Shown: positions 24,692 to 35,003, counted from the first letter of the stretch. The stretch: 64,000 bases of DNA from Oscillospiraceae bacterium (GCA_031282245.1 JAITEB010000006.1:25451-89450); one strand, 5' to 3'. Numbers and translations: made by a program. Notes: generated from the letters alone by a model not told the origin.

Positions 24692-27600
24692 ATGTACCTG
24701 AAATCACTTGAGATACAAGGATTTAAATCCTTCCCCGACAAAACAAAACTGGATTTTGAACGAGGCTTCACGGCTATAGTCGGCCCAAACGGAAGCGGCA
24801 AAAGCAATATCGCCGACGCTATCTGCTGGGTTTTGGGCGAGCAGTCCGCAAAAAGCCTGCGCGGGGCAAAAATGGAGGACGTTATTTTCGGCGGCACCCA
24901 AAAACGCCGCGCGACAGGTTTCTCCCAAGTCGCCCTGACCATGGACAACAGCGACCGCACTTTTGACATAGACGCGAACGAACTGACCGTCAGCCGCCGC
25001 TATTACCGCTCCGGAGACAGCGAATACAGAATAAATGGCCGCCCCGTGCGCCTGCGGGACGTCAACGAGCTTTTCATGGACACCGGTCTTGGCCGCGACG
25101 GTTATTCCGTTATCGGGCAGGGCAGAATTGCGGATATAATCAGCGAAAAAAGCGGCGAGCGCCGGGAAATCTTTGAGGAAGCCGCCGGGATTTCCAAATT
25201 CCGCTACCGGAAAGAGCAGGCCGAACGCAGACTGGAGCAGACGCAGGAAAATCTTCTGCGCCTGAAAGATATTCTCAAAGAAATTGAAGACCGGCTGGAA
25301 CCTTTGGGGATTCAGGCCGAAAAAGCAAAGCAATTCTTGAGTCTTTCGGATGAGAAGAAAAAACTGGAAGTTTCTATTTTCGCAGGCACAATCGCAAAAA
25401 ACCGCGAGCTTCTAAACGAATACGAAGAAAAGCTCCGCACAGGCCGGGTCGGCTACAGCGACGCGGAAGAAAAGCTTGAAGAAATCGCGGACGAGCTTGG
25501 CGAGCTTCGCGAAAAATCCGCCGCTATTGAAAGCTCCGAAGAAAAACTTCGCGCCGAGCAGGGCCGCATAAGTGAGGAAATCGCGGCTCTGGAAGCCCGG
25601 GAAGCCGTCTTAAACAACGATATTTTTCATAAAAATCAGAATATAGAGCGCCTGAATCTGGAACTTGAAACTGCGGCGGGCGTTTTTGCCGAAATTGACG
25701 AGGAAATCAAAACCCAGGCCGAACGCCTTGCGGGTTTTGAAAAAAGCGAGCGGGAGATGGAAATCGGGCTTTCGCGCCTTAAAAACGCTTTGTCGGAGCT
25801 GCTCGGCGCCGGGGGTCAAGACGGCGCTTTTTCGCGGCTTCAAAAAAGACTGGATGAAATTGAACGCGGCGTTTCCGCCGCTACTGTCGAAAAAATCGGC
25901 GCACAGTCCTCTATAGAGGAACTGAACGAGCGCAGTTCGGATATAGCCAATGGCATGAAAGCCAGGCAAGCCCAGCTTGAGAAGCAAAACGCAGAAAAAG
26001 CCGAGCTTGAAAATTTTTCCATGCGATTGGAGTCAAGTATTTCTGAAGAAGAAAATGGCCTTGAGGGTTTCCGGCTTAAGCAGAAAAGCCGCCGCGAAAA
26101 GCTTGAGCAGCTTGAAGAGGAGCTTTCGGCGGTCTCGCTCAGCCTGAAAGAGGCCCAGCAGCGGTCGAAAATTCTATCCGATATGGAAAAAAACATGGAG
26201 GATTTTTCACAAAGCGTCAAAACCGTGATGAAGCTTTCCCAGCGAGGCAGGCTTGACGGGATTCACGGGCCGGTCTCAAAAATAATCGGCGTCCCCGCGC
26301 TTTACGCAACGGCCATAGAAACGGCGCTCGCTTCTTCGATCCAAAATATTGTTGTGGACACGGAGGAAAACGCAAAGCAGGCTATTCGCGCGCTTCAGCA
26401 GGAGAGGGCAGGGCGCGCGACATTTCTCCCCATAAGCTCCGTCGGCGGAAGCGCCCTGCGCACGGACGGGCTGGAGGATTACGACGGCTATGTCGGCGTC
26501 GCCATGGACTTGATAGACTTTGAGGACAAGTATTCCGGAGTTATTGCGGCGATTTTGGGAAGGGTTGTCGTCTGTGAGGATTTGGATTCTGCTGTATATA
26601 TTGCCAAAAAAGAAGGCTGGCGCTTCAAGGCCGTAAGCCTTGACGGTCAGGTGGTCAATGCGGGCGGTTCCATGACGGGCGGTTCACAGGGCAGAAACAG
26701 CGGTATTCTAAACCGCCGCGCCGAAATCGAAAAGCTGGACAGGCAGGCCGCCGGACTCAAAGAAGAACAGAATGCGCTTTCGCTCAGACGCGCGTCGCTT
26801 TCGCAGGAGCTTTCCCGGCTGGAAGCTGAAATTCGCAACAGGCAAAGCTCTGTTCAGGTTCTGCGCGAGGACCGGCTGCGGGCTGAAACCCAGCTGCACG
26901 GGCTTGACAAAAATATAAAAGAAAACGAAAAACAGCTTCTGGTCTATGCGGAGGAAGCCGGGCGCGTCGGCGGGCGGCTTGAGGCGCTGCGTATCAAAGC
27001 CGAAAACGCGGCGGTAAAACTGGAGAATCTTTTTGCGGAAAAAAGCGCCGTCGAAGAAGAACTGCGGGCGCTGGAGACCGCCCGGGAGGAACTCCGCGCA
27101 AAGCAGGGCGCGCTGAACGCCGAAATTTCGGACTGCCGTACGCGGCTTGTTCTTATCCAAAAGGACGAGCAAAATATCCGCAGTCTCCTGGAAAGCCTGA
27201 ACGAGCGCAAATCCGGTCACGGTTTCCGGGAGGAAAACATCAGGCTTGAAGCAGCAAAGCTAAACGCCGAGATTTGCAATATAAAATTGCAAATAGACCA
27301 GAATTTTAAAAATATGGAAGAACTGCGCCAAAACCACGCTGAAAAAGGCCGGAGGCTTGCCAGGCTTTTGCTGGAAAAGAACGAACTGGAAGCAAACGCT
27401 TACGGCCTGCGGGAAGCCGAGCGGGAATGGCTTGGGCAGAAAGGCGAGCTTAGCCGCGAGCTTACCCGCCTGGAGGAGCGGCGCGACGCGCAGCAGGCCG
27501 AGTACGACCGCGTTGCGGCGGAGCTTTGGGACGAGTACGAAATGACAGTCAGCGAAGCCCTTGCAGCTCCCGGCAGTGACAAAAGCCTTACAAAAATAAA

Positions 27601-28261
27601 GGCTTTGCTGGCCGAAGTCAAAAACAAAATCCGGGCGCTGGGGAGCGTCAACGTGGCGGCCCTGGAGGAATTTGAGGAAGTCAGGGCGCGCTATGAGTTT
27701 ATGAGCGCACAATGCGCCGACGTTGAGAAAACGCGCCAGAGTTTGCTTGATATTATCGCCGGGCTTACCAAAGAGATGCGCGAGATTTTTACAGAGAAAT
27801 TTGGAGAGATTAACCAGAATTTCGGCGAGATTTTCAAAGAGCTTTTCGGCGGCGGCTCCGCCCGACTTGAGTTGAGCGGCGACAGCGACGTTTTAAAAAG
27901 CGGCATAGAAATCCACGTTCAGCCGCCGGGCAAAATCATAAAAAACCTGTCCGCGCTTTCGGGCGGCGAGCAGGCTTTTGTGGCTATCGCAATTTATTTT
28001 GCAATTTTGAAGGTGCGCCCCGCGCCCTTCTGTCTCCTTGACGAGATAGAGGCCGCTCTTGACGAAGTAAACGTCGTCAGGTTCGCAGGCTATATAAGAC
28101 GTATGACGGACAAATCCCAGTTTATCGCCATTTCCCACCGGCGCGGCACAATGGAGGAAGCCGACACCCTCTACGGCGTTACTATGCAGGAAGAAGGGGT
28201 GTCAAAATTATTAAAGCTTCAAGTCAGCGAAGCCGAACGGCAGTTCGGGCTTGGCGGCTAG
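24692..28261 (+). CDS. smc: Chromosome segregation protein SMC
   Basis: SMC forms the core of the bacterial condensin and compacts the chromosome. The 1,189 residues are full length: Walker A GPNGSGKSNIADAI near 32-45, two long coiled coils, a hinge at about 515-660 (GRLDGIHGPVSKIIGVP, then GGSMTGGSQGRNSGIL), the signature LSGGEQAFVAIAIYF, and Walker B CLLDEIEAALDEVNV. The ATG at 24692 is chosen since homology begins there (MYLKSLEIQGFKSF); the frame is open further up but without homology. It is not next to rnc or ftsY as often seen. ScpA and ScpB are not in the window. Confidence 0.97.
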   Translation: MYLKSLEIQGFKSFPDKTKLDFERGFTAIVGPNGSGKSNIADAICWVLGEQSAKSLRGAKMEDVIFGGTQKRRATGFSQVALTMDNSDRTFDIDANELTVSRRYYRSGDSEYRINGRPVRLRDVNELFMDTGLGRDGYSVIGQGRIADIISEKSGERREIFEEAAGISKFRYRKEQAERRLEQTQENLLRLKDILKEIEDRLEPLGIQAEKAKQFLSLSDEKKKLEVSIFAGTIAKNRELLNEYEEKLRTGRVGYSDAEEKLEEIADELGELREKSAAIESSEEKLRAEQGRISEEIAALEAREAVLNNDIFHKNQNIERLNLELETAAGVFAEIDEEIKTQAERLAGFEKSEREMEIGLSRLKNALSELLGAGGQDGAFSRLQKRLDEIERGVSAATVEKIGAQSSIEELNERSSDIANGMKARQAQLEKQNAEKAELENFSMRLESSISEEENGLEGFRLKQKSRREKLEQLEEELSAVSLSLKEAQQRSKILSDMEKNMEDFSQSVKTVMKLSQRGRLDGIHGPVSKIIGVPALYATAIETALASSIQNIVVDTEENAKQAIRALQQERAGRATFLPISSVGGSALRTDGLEDYDGYVGVAMDLIDFEDKYSGVIAAILGRVVVCEDLDSAVYIAKKEGWRFKAVSLDGQVVNAGGSMTGGSQGRNSGILNRRAEIEKLDRQAAGLKEEQNALSLRRASLSQELSRLEAEIRNRQSSVQVLREDRLRAETQLHGLDKNIKENEKQLLVYAEEAGRVGGRLEALRIKAENAAVKLENLFAEKSAVEEELRALETAREELRAKQGALNAEISDCRTRLVLIQKDEQNIRSLLESLNERKSGHGFREENIRLEAAKLNAEICNIKLQIDQNFKNMEELRQNHAEKGRRLARLLLEKNELEANAYGLREAEREWLGQKGELSRELTRLEERRDAQQAEYDRVAAELWDEYEMTVSEALAAPGSDKSLTKIKALLAEVKNKIRALGSVNVAALEEFEEVRARYEFMSAQCADVEKTRQSLLDIIAGLTKEMREIFTEKFGEINQNFGEIFKELFGGGSARLELSGDSDVLKSGIEIHVQPPGKIIKNLSALSGGEQAFVAIAIYFAILKVRPAPFCLLDEIEAALDEVNVVRFAGYIRRMTDKSQFIAISHRRGTMEEADTLYGVTMQEEGVSKLLKLQVSEAERQFGLGG

Positions 28262-28278
28262 AGACTGTGTTTTGAATA

Positions 28279-28746
28279 TTATTTTAAATTTTTTTCTGAA
28301 ATATAATTTTTAAAAAGCCGGAAAGCCGCCGGGAGCGTCACGTTTTCCGGCAGCTTATCAATGCCGAACCAGCGAAGTTCGCTGGTTTCGTCGCTTTCCG
28401 GCAGAAGCTCCCCCGAAAAGTCCTCGCAGAGCCAGTAAGCCGCCGTTATGTAAACCCGGTCGCCGTTCGGGTAAGTGTGAAGCATCTCGCGCCCGGAAAG
28501 CAGACCCATGAACTCAAGCCTGTTTGCGGTAAGGCCGGTTTCCTCGAAAAGCTCGCGCTTTGCGGCTTCTTCAAAAGTTTCGCCTATATCCAGCGAACCG
28601 CCGTGATCGGACCATTTCCCGTCGTCAAGACGCTTTTGCAGCAGGGCTTTGCCGTCCTTGAGAACAAAAACCCCCGAAGCGGGCACAATAATGCAGGCAT
28701 GGCCTATATACTCGCGCAGGGAGCGCAGGTATTCTGACATCGGCAA
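28279..28746 (-). CDS. NUDIX hydrolase
   Basis: The 155-residue protein carries a complete Nudix box, GGSLDIGETFEEAAKREL then FEETGL, which binds the metal and the diphosphate substrate. The family hydrolyses nucleoside diphosphates linked to other groups; the substrate is not evident. The likely start is TTG at 28746, 10 bp after AAGGAG, with an ATG two codons later as an alternative. It converges on smc with a 17-bp gap and no clear terminator, and follows the ECF genes on the minus strand. Confidence 0.88.
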   Translation of the reverse strand: MPMSEYLRSLREYIGHACIIVPASGVFVLKDGKALLQKRLDDGKWSDHGGSLDIGETFEEAAKRELFEETGLTANRLEFMGLLSGREMLHTYPNGDRVYITAAYWLCEDFSGELLPESDETSELRWFGIDKLPENVTLPAAFRLFKNYISEKNLK

Positions 28747-28786
28747 AAAGCATCAGCTCCTTAATTAATACTGGCGCGCGAAGAGT

Positions 28787-29590
28787 TCATAAAAATATAT
28801 TAATGCAGACGACCCCCGCCAGACAGGCCAAAATAAACAGCCCCGCCCATAGATCGATCAGTTTCATTTTGAGGTGGTTCATGCGCGTTCTTCCCTCGCC
28901 GCCCTGATAGCAGCGGCATTCCATTGCAATGGCCAGTTCGTCCGCTCTGCGAAAAGCCGACACAAAAAGCGGTATCAGAATCGGAACAAGCGCCTTCACG
29001 CGTTTGACAGGCCCGCCTGTCTCAAGGTCGGCCCCGCGGGCCTTTTGGGCGTTCATGATTTTGTCCGTCTCGTCAATCAGCGTCGGGATAAAGCGCATGG
29101 CAATCGTCATCATCATAGCCAGTTCATGCACGGGCAGTTTGATTTTTTTCAGCGGCGCAAGAAGCTGTTCTATCGCGTCGGTCAAAGCTATGGGCGTCGT
29201 CGTATATGTCAAAAGCGAAGTCCCCGCAATCAGGCAGATAATCCTTACGGACATCACCACCGCAAAGCTGATCCCCTCTGTTGTGACGGTTATTATCCAA
29301 AACCGGAAAAGCGCGTTCCCTTCGGTCAGGAAAAACAGGTTCAGCACGCTGGTGATCAGCACCAGAGGTATGATGGGCTTAAGGCTTTTCATCAGGAATT
29401 TCAGCGGGATTTTTGCGCAGGCATAAGCGATTATTACAATAAACGCGCCTACAGCCAGCCCGATTTTGTTCGAGGCCGCAAAAAGCGCGACTATAAAAAC
29501 AAAGGTCATAATCATTTTCATCCGGGGATCAAGCCTGTGCAGAATGCTTTTCCCGGGGTAGTACTGTCCGATGGTTATATCTTTAAGCAT
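28787..29590 (-). CDS. ecfT: ECF transporter transmembrane subunit EcfT
   Basis: EcfT couples the two ATPases to an interchangeable substrate-binding S component, taking up vitamins and other micronutrients. The 267 residues have about six membrane helices and the two conserved coupling motifs: AMRFIPTLIDETDKIMNAQKARGAD and the FVSAFRRADELAIAMECRCY helix. Its start overlaps the end of ecfA2 by 8 bp. No S component is encoded next to it, so it is a shared (group II) energizing module. Confidence 0.95.
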   Translation of the reverse strand: MLKDITIGQYYPGKSILHRLDPRMKMIMTFVFIVALFAASNKIGLAVGAFIVIIAYACAKIPLKFLMKSLKPIIPLVLITSVLNLFFLTEGNALFRFWIITVTTEGISFAVVMSVRIICLIAGTSLLTYTTTPIALTDAIEQLLAPLKKIKLPVHELAMMMTIAMRFIPTLIDETDKIMNAQKARGADLETGGPVKRVKALVPILIPLFVSAFRRADELAIAMECRCYQGGEGRTRMNHLKMKLIDLWAGLFILACLAGVVCINIFL

Positions 29591-30452
29591 GTTTTATGCC
29601 CTCTCTCTCAAGCAGCTTCAGGATTTCGCTCCTGCCATAATCAACGGTGTAAACGTCCGGCGGCACGTCAATCCCGCGCGCCCGGAGCGCCATAAAAACG
29701 CGGGTTATCATCGGCACTTCAAGCCCTATTTCAAGCAGTCTTTCGGCCTTTGAGAAAACATTTTCGACCGTATCAAAAGTTTCTATCCCGCCCTGGTTCA
29801 TCACAAGCACTTTTTTGGCATAGCGCGCGATATCCTCCATGCTGTGAGAGACAAGAACAACTGTGCTCCCGGTTTTTTTGTGATAGTTTTTAATGCGCTC
29901 GAAAATACGGTCCCGGCCATGAGGGTCAAGCCCGGCGGCGGGTTCGTCCAGAACAAGTATCTGCGGGCGCATGGCGATAACCCCGGCGATTGCGGCGCGG
30001 CGCTTCTGCCCGCCCGAAAGGTCGAAAGGGGAACTCTCCAAATATTCCGGATGAACGCCGGCAAAGTCGGCGGCTTCCCGCACGCGGGCGTCGATTTCCT
30101 CTTTGCCCAGCCCCATGTTGCCGGGGCCGAAAGCGATGTCTTTGTAAACCGTTTCTTCAAAGAGCTGGTACTCCGGGTACTGGAAAACCAGCCCGACAAT
30201 AAACCTGATTTGGTGAAGGCGCTCCTTGCTTGCCCATATGTCTTCGCCGTTAATATAAATGCGCCCGCTGTCGGGCCGGATAAGGCCGTTGAAATGCTGT
30301 ATCAGGGTTGATTTTCCGCTGCCTGTGTGTCCGATAATGCCGATAAAATCCCCTTGTTCAATCTCGAAGCTCGCGTTTTTCACCGCGTTTTTTTCCATTG
30401 AGGTGCCTTTGTTATAGCTATAGCTCAGGTTTTCCACTTTTAACAGGGACAT
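29583..30452 (-). CDS. ecfA2: ECF transporter ATPase EcfA2
   Basis: This ABC ATPase of 289 residues has Walker A GHTGSGKST, the Q loop VFQYPEYQLFEETV typical of EcfA2, the signature DLSGGQKRRAAIAGV, Walker B ILVLDEPAAGLDP and the switch VSHSMEDIA. The ATG at 30452 lies 9 bp behind GGAGG. It forms a heterodimer with EcfA1, encoded just upstream with a 25-bp gap. Confidence 0.95.
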   Translation of the reverse strand: MSLLKVENLSYSYNKGTSMEKNAVKNASFEIEQGDFIGIIGHTGSGKSTLIQHFNGLIRPDSGRIYINGEDIWASKERLHQIRFIVGLVFQYPEYQLFEETVYKDIAFGPGNMGLGKEEIDARVREAADFAGVHPEYLESSPFDLSGGQKRRAAIAGVIAMRPQILVLDEPAAGLDPHGRDRIFERIKNYHKKTGSTVVLVSHSMEDIARYAKKVLVMNQGGIETFDTVENVFSKAERLLEIGLEVPMITRVFMALRARGIDVPPDVYTVDYGRSEILKLLEREGIKHA

Positions 30453-30477
30453 GGGGAACAACCTCCGGTTTTTTTAA

Positions 30478-31392
30478 TTATTTGAGAACCCGCATATATG
30501 CCGCGCCCTTGCAGCCGGAAGCCGGTCTGTTTTTCAAAAAATATTCCGCGATAGCGTCCGCGCAGTCATCCGCGCTTAAAATATCTGTCCGGAGATTCAG
30601 GCCTTCGCGGTTCAGCTTGTGAATAAGCTCAACGGACTGCGGCACATCAAGCCCGATCGACTTGATTAAATCTATATTCTGGAAAACCTCAAGCGGTTTG
30701 CCGTCCAGTATAATTTTCCCCTCGTTCATTACAAGAAGCCGGTCGGCCATGGCGGCCTCGTTCATATAGTGCGTGATAAGCACGACTGTTATGCCGTATC
30801 TTCCGCGGAGAGTTTCTATTGTGCCCAAAACCTCCCGCCGCCCTCTTGGGTCAAGCATGGACGTAGGCTCGTCCATCACGATACAGTCCGGGCGCATGGC
30901 GATAATGCCCGCGATTGCGACGCGCTGTTTCTGCCCGCCGGAAAGCTGCGCCGGGGACTGCTCCCGGTATTCGTACATCCCGACGGATTTTAAAGCGTCG
31001 TCAACGCGCTGGCGGATTTCTTTGGATTCTATGCCCATGTTTTCCGGCGCAAAGGCCACGTCTTCTTCTATCACAGTGGCGACAAGCTGGTTGTCCGGAT
31101 TCTGGAAAACCATGCCGACAGCGCGCCTTATATCAAAAAGCCGGCTCTCATCGGCGGTGTCTATGTCTTCGACATAAACTTTCCCGCTTTCCGGGAGCAG
31201 AATCGCGTTGAAATGCTTGGCAAGCGTCGATTTTCCGGAGCCGTTGTGCCCCAGAACCGCGACAAAACTTCCCCGCTCTATCTCTATACTGATCCCGTCA
31301 AGAACAAATTTCCAGGGAGCGTCCGCCGGTTCTTCGCCGCGGTTGTATCTGAACTTCAAATCCTCTGTTTTTAAAATAGCCGATTCCTGCAT
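30478..31392 (-). CDS. ecfA1: ECF transporter ATPase EcfA1
   Basis: The partner ATPase, 304 residues, with Walker A GHNGSGKSTLAKH, the EcfA1-type Q loop MVFQNPDNQLVATVIEEDVAF, signature QLSGGQKQRVAIAGI, Walker B CIVMDEPTSMLDP and H-switch LITHYMNEA. The order ecfA1-ecfA2-ecfT is standard. It has a slightly long N-terminus with GEEPADAPWKF inserted ahead of the first strand. The ATG at 31392 has only a weak upstream AAGG. Confidence 0.95.
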   Translation of the reverse strand: MQESAILKTEDLKFRYNRGEEPADAPWKFVLDGISIEIERGSFVAVLGHNGSGKSTLAKHFNAILLPESGKVYVEDIDTADESRLFDIRRAVGMVFQNPDNQLVATVIEEDVAFAPENMGIESKEIRQRVDDALKSVGMYEYREQSPAQLSGGQKQRVAIAGIIAMRPDCIVMDEPTSMLDPRGRREVLGTIETLRGRYGITVVLITHYMNEAAMADRLLVMNEGKIILDGKPLEVFQNIDLIKSIGLDVPQSVELIHKLNREGLNLRTDILSADDCADAIAEYFLKNRPASGCKGAAYMRVLK

Positions 31393-31513
31393 AAAAGCCT
31401 TACCGCCCTGACGTATAATTTATAATTATTTTATAACATATGTGAAAATATATAATTAAGCTGAGATTAACTTTCAGAGATTTTCAAATAAATTTGCTAA
31501 ATTTGCGCCGCCC

Positions 31514-32389
31514 CTATAGTTCCCAGACCGCCGCCGAACCGCAGGGCAGATAAAGCCCGGTTTCTTCGACAGGAAGCCCCAGCTCGTCCGCCAGGACCCT
31601 GCCGCCCATTTTTTTGCGGATTAAATATTCCAGAATATATTTTGAGACTGAAGCGGAAAGACCCGTCGTATAAGAGCTCAAAACAAAACAGACGGGCTTG
31701 TCCGAAAGCAGCCCCGCGCACAGCCGCACCAGCTCATAAACGGCGCTCTCCAGCTTCCAGACCTCGCCGCCGCTTCCCCTGCCGTATGACGGCGGATCCA
31801 TGATGATTATATCATAGCGCCGGCCGCGCCGCAGTTCTTTCCCGGCGAATTTTTTGCAGTCGTCCACAATATAGCGCACGGGTTTCCCCGAAAGCCCCGA
31901 AAGCGTCATGTTTTCCTTTGCCCATGCGGTCATGCCCCGGGAAGCGTCCACATGGCAGACGCTGGCCCCCGCCGCAAGGCAGGCGGCGCTTGCGCCGCCC
32001 GTATACGCGAACAGGTTCAGCGCGGCGGGGATTTTCCCGCCCGGAACGGATTTTATTTTTTTAGAGAGATATTCCCAGTTTGCCGCCTGTTCCGGGAAAA
32101 GACCGGTGTGCTTGAAACCTGTGGGGCTTATCTTGAATTTCAGCCCAAGCCCGGAATAACTTACGGTCCAGCTTTCGGGAATTTTTTTATAGAACTCCCA
32201 GCTGCCGCCGCCGCTGGAAGATCTCAGGTAGCGCGCATGAGCGCTTTTCCAGAGCGGGTTTGTTTTCGGGCTGTCCCAGATAATTTGCGGATCAGGCCTG
32301 ATTAATATTATATCGCCCCAGCGCTCCAGCTTTTCGCCGCCGGAAGCGTCCAGCAATTTGTAGTCCTGCCAGTTTTCAGACGGCCTCAT
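31514..32389 (-). CDS. Class I SAM-dependent methyltransferase, RlmI/RlmK-like
   Basis: The 291 residues include the SAM-binding loop LNLFAYTGGASAACLAAGA, the acidic residue in CHVDASRGM, and the catalytic DPPSYGRG motif of methylases acting on nucleic acid bases. Overall it resembles the RlmI/RlmK group of 23S rRNA methyltransferases without the N-terminal PUA domain. The precise target base cannot be told. It lies 30 bp downstream of glmM on the same strand. Confidence 0.82.
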   Translation of the reverse strand: MRPSENWQDYKLLDASGGEKLERWGDIILIRPDPQIIWDSPKTNPLWKSAHARYLRSSSGGGSWEFYKKIPESWTVSYSGLGLKFKISPTGFKHTGLFPEQAANWEYLSKKIKSVPGGKIPAALNLFAYTGGASAACLAAGASVCHVDASRGMTAWAKENMTLSGLSGKPVRYIVDDCKKFAGKELRRGRRYDIIIMDPPSYGRGSGGEVWKLESAVYELVRLCAGLLSDKPVCFVLSSYTTGLSASVSKYILEYLIRKKMGGRVLADELGLPVEETGLYLPCGSAAVWEL

Positions 32390-32419
32390 GAAAGTTTCCC
32401 CTTCGCTTATACTTGAGAT

Positions 32420-33778
32420 TTACGCAATATACGCGATTCTCTCCCGGATTTTTGCCGCGATTGACTCAGCGCACTGCCGGATCAGTTCGCTGTCCTGGCC
32501 TTCCACCATGACGCGCACAAGAAGCTCCGTACCGCTGGGGCGGACAAGAATTCGCCCGCTGTAAGCCAAAATACCGCTCCATTTGGCGATTTCCTTCAGC
32601 ACGTCTTCGTCCTCGCAAATTGCGTTTCTCTGGGCTTTGGTCATTGTGACGTTAATAGTAACCTGCGGGAATTTCCGGACGGGCGCGGCAAGTTCTTCTA
32701 TTGTTTTGCCGCTCTCTTTGAGGATTTTGAGAAGCTGAACCGCGCTGAGCTGGCCGTCGCCGGTTGTGTGCAGGTCGCGTATGATAATATGCCCGGACTG
32801 CTCGCCGCCAAGATTATACCCGTTTTTTTCGATTTCTTCAAGCACAAATTTGTCGCCCACTTTTGTGGTCAGCGTGCGGATTCCAATACTTGCGAAATAC
32901 CTGATAAGTCCTATGTTCGTCATGATGGTGCCGACGACGGTATTTTTCGCGAGCCTGCCCCTCTCGTTCCAGTAGCGGGCGAATATCGCAATGATTATGT
33001 CCCCGTCGACCAGGTTACCGTGCGAATCCACCGCCATAAGCCGGTCGGCGTCGCCGTCGAAGGCAAGCCCTAAATCATAGCCCCCGGCGATTACTTTTCC
33101 GGCAAGACTGTCCGTATGAAGCGCGCCGCAGTTCAGGTTTATGTTTCTGCCGTCCGGCTCGCAGCCAATCAGCGTGAAATCCGCGCCAAGCGCGCCGAAG
33201 ATTTTTCCTGCCGTCGGGCTTGCGCCGCCGTTGGCGCAGTCGATCAAAACTTTTGTACCGGACAGGTTAATATCGCAGGTTTTCACGACAAATCCGGCAT
33301 AATCCTCCGCAGAAGCGCTTGAAAAGCTGATCCTGCCGACTTCCGTGCCGTCTACATCAGGCTCTATCAAATCCGGGGAGAGCACAAAAGCGGTTATTTC
33401 GTCCTCATACATATCCGGTATCTTAAATCCGTCGCCGCCAAAAATTTTAATGCCGTTGTCCATGGCCGAGTTATGCGAAGCCGAAATGACGACGCCCGCG
33501 TCAGCCTGATATAATTTAACCAGACAGGCCACCGCCGGGGTCGGGACAAGACCAAGGAGAGTTACATCCGCCCCAAAAGAACAAAGCCCCGCAGCAAAGG
33601 CGCTTTCAAGCATATCGCCGGACTGGCGGCTGTCCTTGCCTATTAATATTTTGGGTTTACCGCCTTTATGCGCTTTAAGCACTTTTGCAAGAGCTTTGCC
33701 GGTTTTCAAGGCAAGCTCGCTGTTCAGGTCTTTGTTGGCCACGCCTCTGATGCCGTCTGTTCCGAATAATTTTTTCAA
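32420..33778 (-). CDS. glmM: Phosphoglucosamine mutase
   Basis: GlmM interconverts glucosamine 6-phosphate and 1-phosphate on the way to UDP-GlcNAc and peptidoglycan. The 452 residues are full length: LFGTDGIRGVAN at the start, the phosphoserine loop VVISASHNS with Ser101, the metal site AFDGDADRLMAVD, GGEQSGHII for sugar binding, and RPSGTELLVRVMVEG for phosphate binding. The ATG at 33778 follows GGGAGG. The methyltransferase gene is likely in the same transcript. Confidence 0.96.
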   Translation of the reverse strand: MKKLFGTDGIRGVANKDLNSELALKTGKALAKVLKAHKGGKPKILIGKDSRQSGDMLESAFAAGLCSFGADVTLLGLVPTPAVACLVKLYQADAGVVISASHNSAMDNGIKIFGGDGFKIPDMYEDEITAFVLSPDLIEPDVDGTEVGRISFSSASAEDYAGFVVKTCDINLSGTKVLIDCANGGASPTAGKIFGALGADFTLIGCEPDGRNINLNCGALHTDSLAGKVIAGGYDLGLAFDGDADRLMAVDSHGNLVDGDIIIAIFARYWNERGRLAKNTVVGTIMTNIGLIRYFASIGIRTLTTKVGDKFVLEEIEKNGYNLGGEQSGHIIIRDLHTTGDGQLSAVQLLKILKESGKTIEELAAPVRKFPQVTINVTMTKAQRNAICEDEDVLKEIAKWSGILAYSGRILVRPSGTELLVRVMVEGQDSELIRQCAESIAAKIRERIAYIA

Positions 33779-33929
33779 AAATCAATACCTCCCAATAGAA
33801 GCTTGTAATATTATAACACATTTTATTTATATGTAAAAAGTTTTTTGCTGATTATATTTATTTCAGAGCTTTTTTTAGAATTTACGGCGGACTCCGCGTG
33901 AAGCGCCTTAATCGGCGCGCCGTTTATTA

Positions 33930-33958
33930 TTGCAATTTACGCGCGATAATGCTATTAT
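33930..33958 (+). promoter_or_regulatory. Promoter of dapB
   Basis: TTGCAA, 17 bp, then TATTAT, ending 41 bp ahead of the dapB GTG. Confidence 0.55.
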
Positions 33959-33999
33959 GTCTGTAAAATATAAATTCAATAGGCGTCAGGAGAAAAAAA

Positions 34000-34764
34000 G
34001 TGTTTAATATAATTCTTTCAGGGGCAAACGGCAGAATGGGCAAAACCGTCGCCGAGCTTGTTCGCGCAAGGTCTGATATGAAAATAAGCTTCGGCATTGA
34101 CAGCTTTGACGAGCAGGCTCCGGATTTCCCGGTCTTTTCAAGCTTTTACAAAAGAGAACTTATAAGCGAAGGGCTAAGCTGTATTATAGATTTTTCGCAC
34201 CCGTCCGGCCTTAGCAATCTGCTTTTGTTTGCAAAAGAAAAATTTCTCCCGCTGGTTTTGTCCACAACAGGATATAATTCCGGAGAAAAAGAAGAAATCC
34301 GCCGCGCTTCCGAAAGCGTCGCAATTTTTCAGTCGGGCAATATGTCCCTGGGCGTGAACCTTATGATAGAGCTTGCAAAAAAAGCCGCGGCTGTTTTGGG
34401 CGAAAATTTTGACATAGAAATTATTGAGAAACACCACAGTCAGAAAATAGACGCGCCGAGCGGCACAGCCTATATGCTTGCGGAAGGAATAAATTCCGTC
34501 CTGGGCGATAAGTACTCATACCGGTTTGACAGGCAGGCTGTGCGCGGAAAGCGCCCCGCCGACGAGATAGGCATTCATTCCGTGCGCGGCGGAACGATCG
34601 TTGGGGAACACGAACTGATTTTTGCGGGCAATGACGAGATAATCACTATAAGTCATTCGGCCTATTCAAGAAGAGTTTTCGCCGAAGGCGCGCTTAGGGC
34701 CGCGCAGTTTATCGCTTTGCAAAAACCGGGGCTTTATAATATGAGCGACATGATAGGGCTGTAA
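34000..34764 (+). CDS. dapB: 4-hydroxy-tetrahydrodipicolinate reductase
   Basis: DapB makes tetrahydrodipicolinate for lysine and diaminopimelate synthesis. The 254 residues show the nucleotide loop LSGANGRMGKTVAEL, the FSHPSGL strand, EIIEKHHSQKIDAPSGTA with the catalytic His-His-Lys, and VRGGTIVGEHELIF. The start is GTG at 34000, behind AGGAG. It stands alone; dapA is not adjacent, which is less common. It has its own promoter. Confidence 0.95.
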   Translation: MFNIILSGANGRMGKTVAELVRARSDMKISFGIDSFDEQAPDFPVFSSFYKRELISEGLSCIIDFSHPSGLSNLLLFAKEKFLPLVLSTTGYNSGEKEEIRRASESVAIFQSGNMSLGVNLMIELAKKAAAVLGENFDIEIIEKHHSQKIDAPSGTAYMLAEGINSVLGDKYSYRFDRQAVRGKRPADEIGIHSVRGGTIVGEHELIFAGNDEIITISHSAYSRRVFAEGALRAAQFIALQKPGLYNMSDMIGL

Positions 34765-35003
34765 AAATTATAATAAAACGCCCTTGCCGCCGCTTGTTTT
34801 CCTATTAATAGCCTTTTACTATAATTTATTAATATTCACATTTTTCGTCAATTCTCTTGTAAGTTCCAGTATATAATTGTAAATAAAGAGTAAAATTATT
34901 ATATTAAATTAATTTATTAACCTAAATCAAAAAAAGTGTAATCTTCCCCTGTCCTGTCATCAAGGGCGCATTTTTGCCGCCGCTCACAAAGGAGGTTAAA
35001 CGT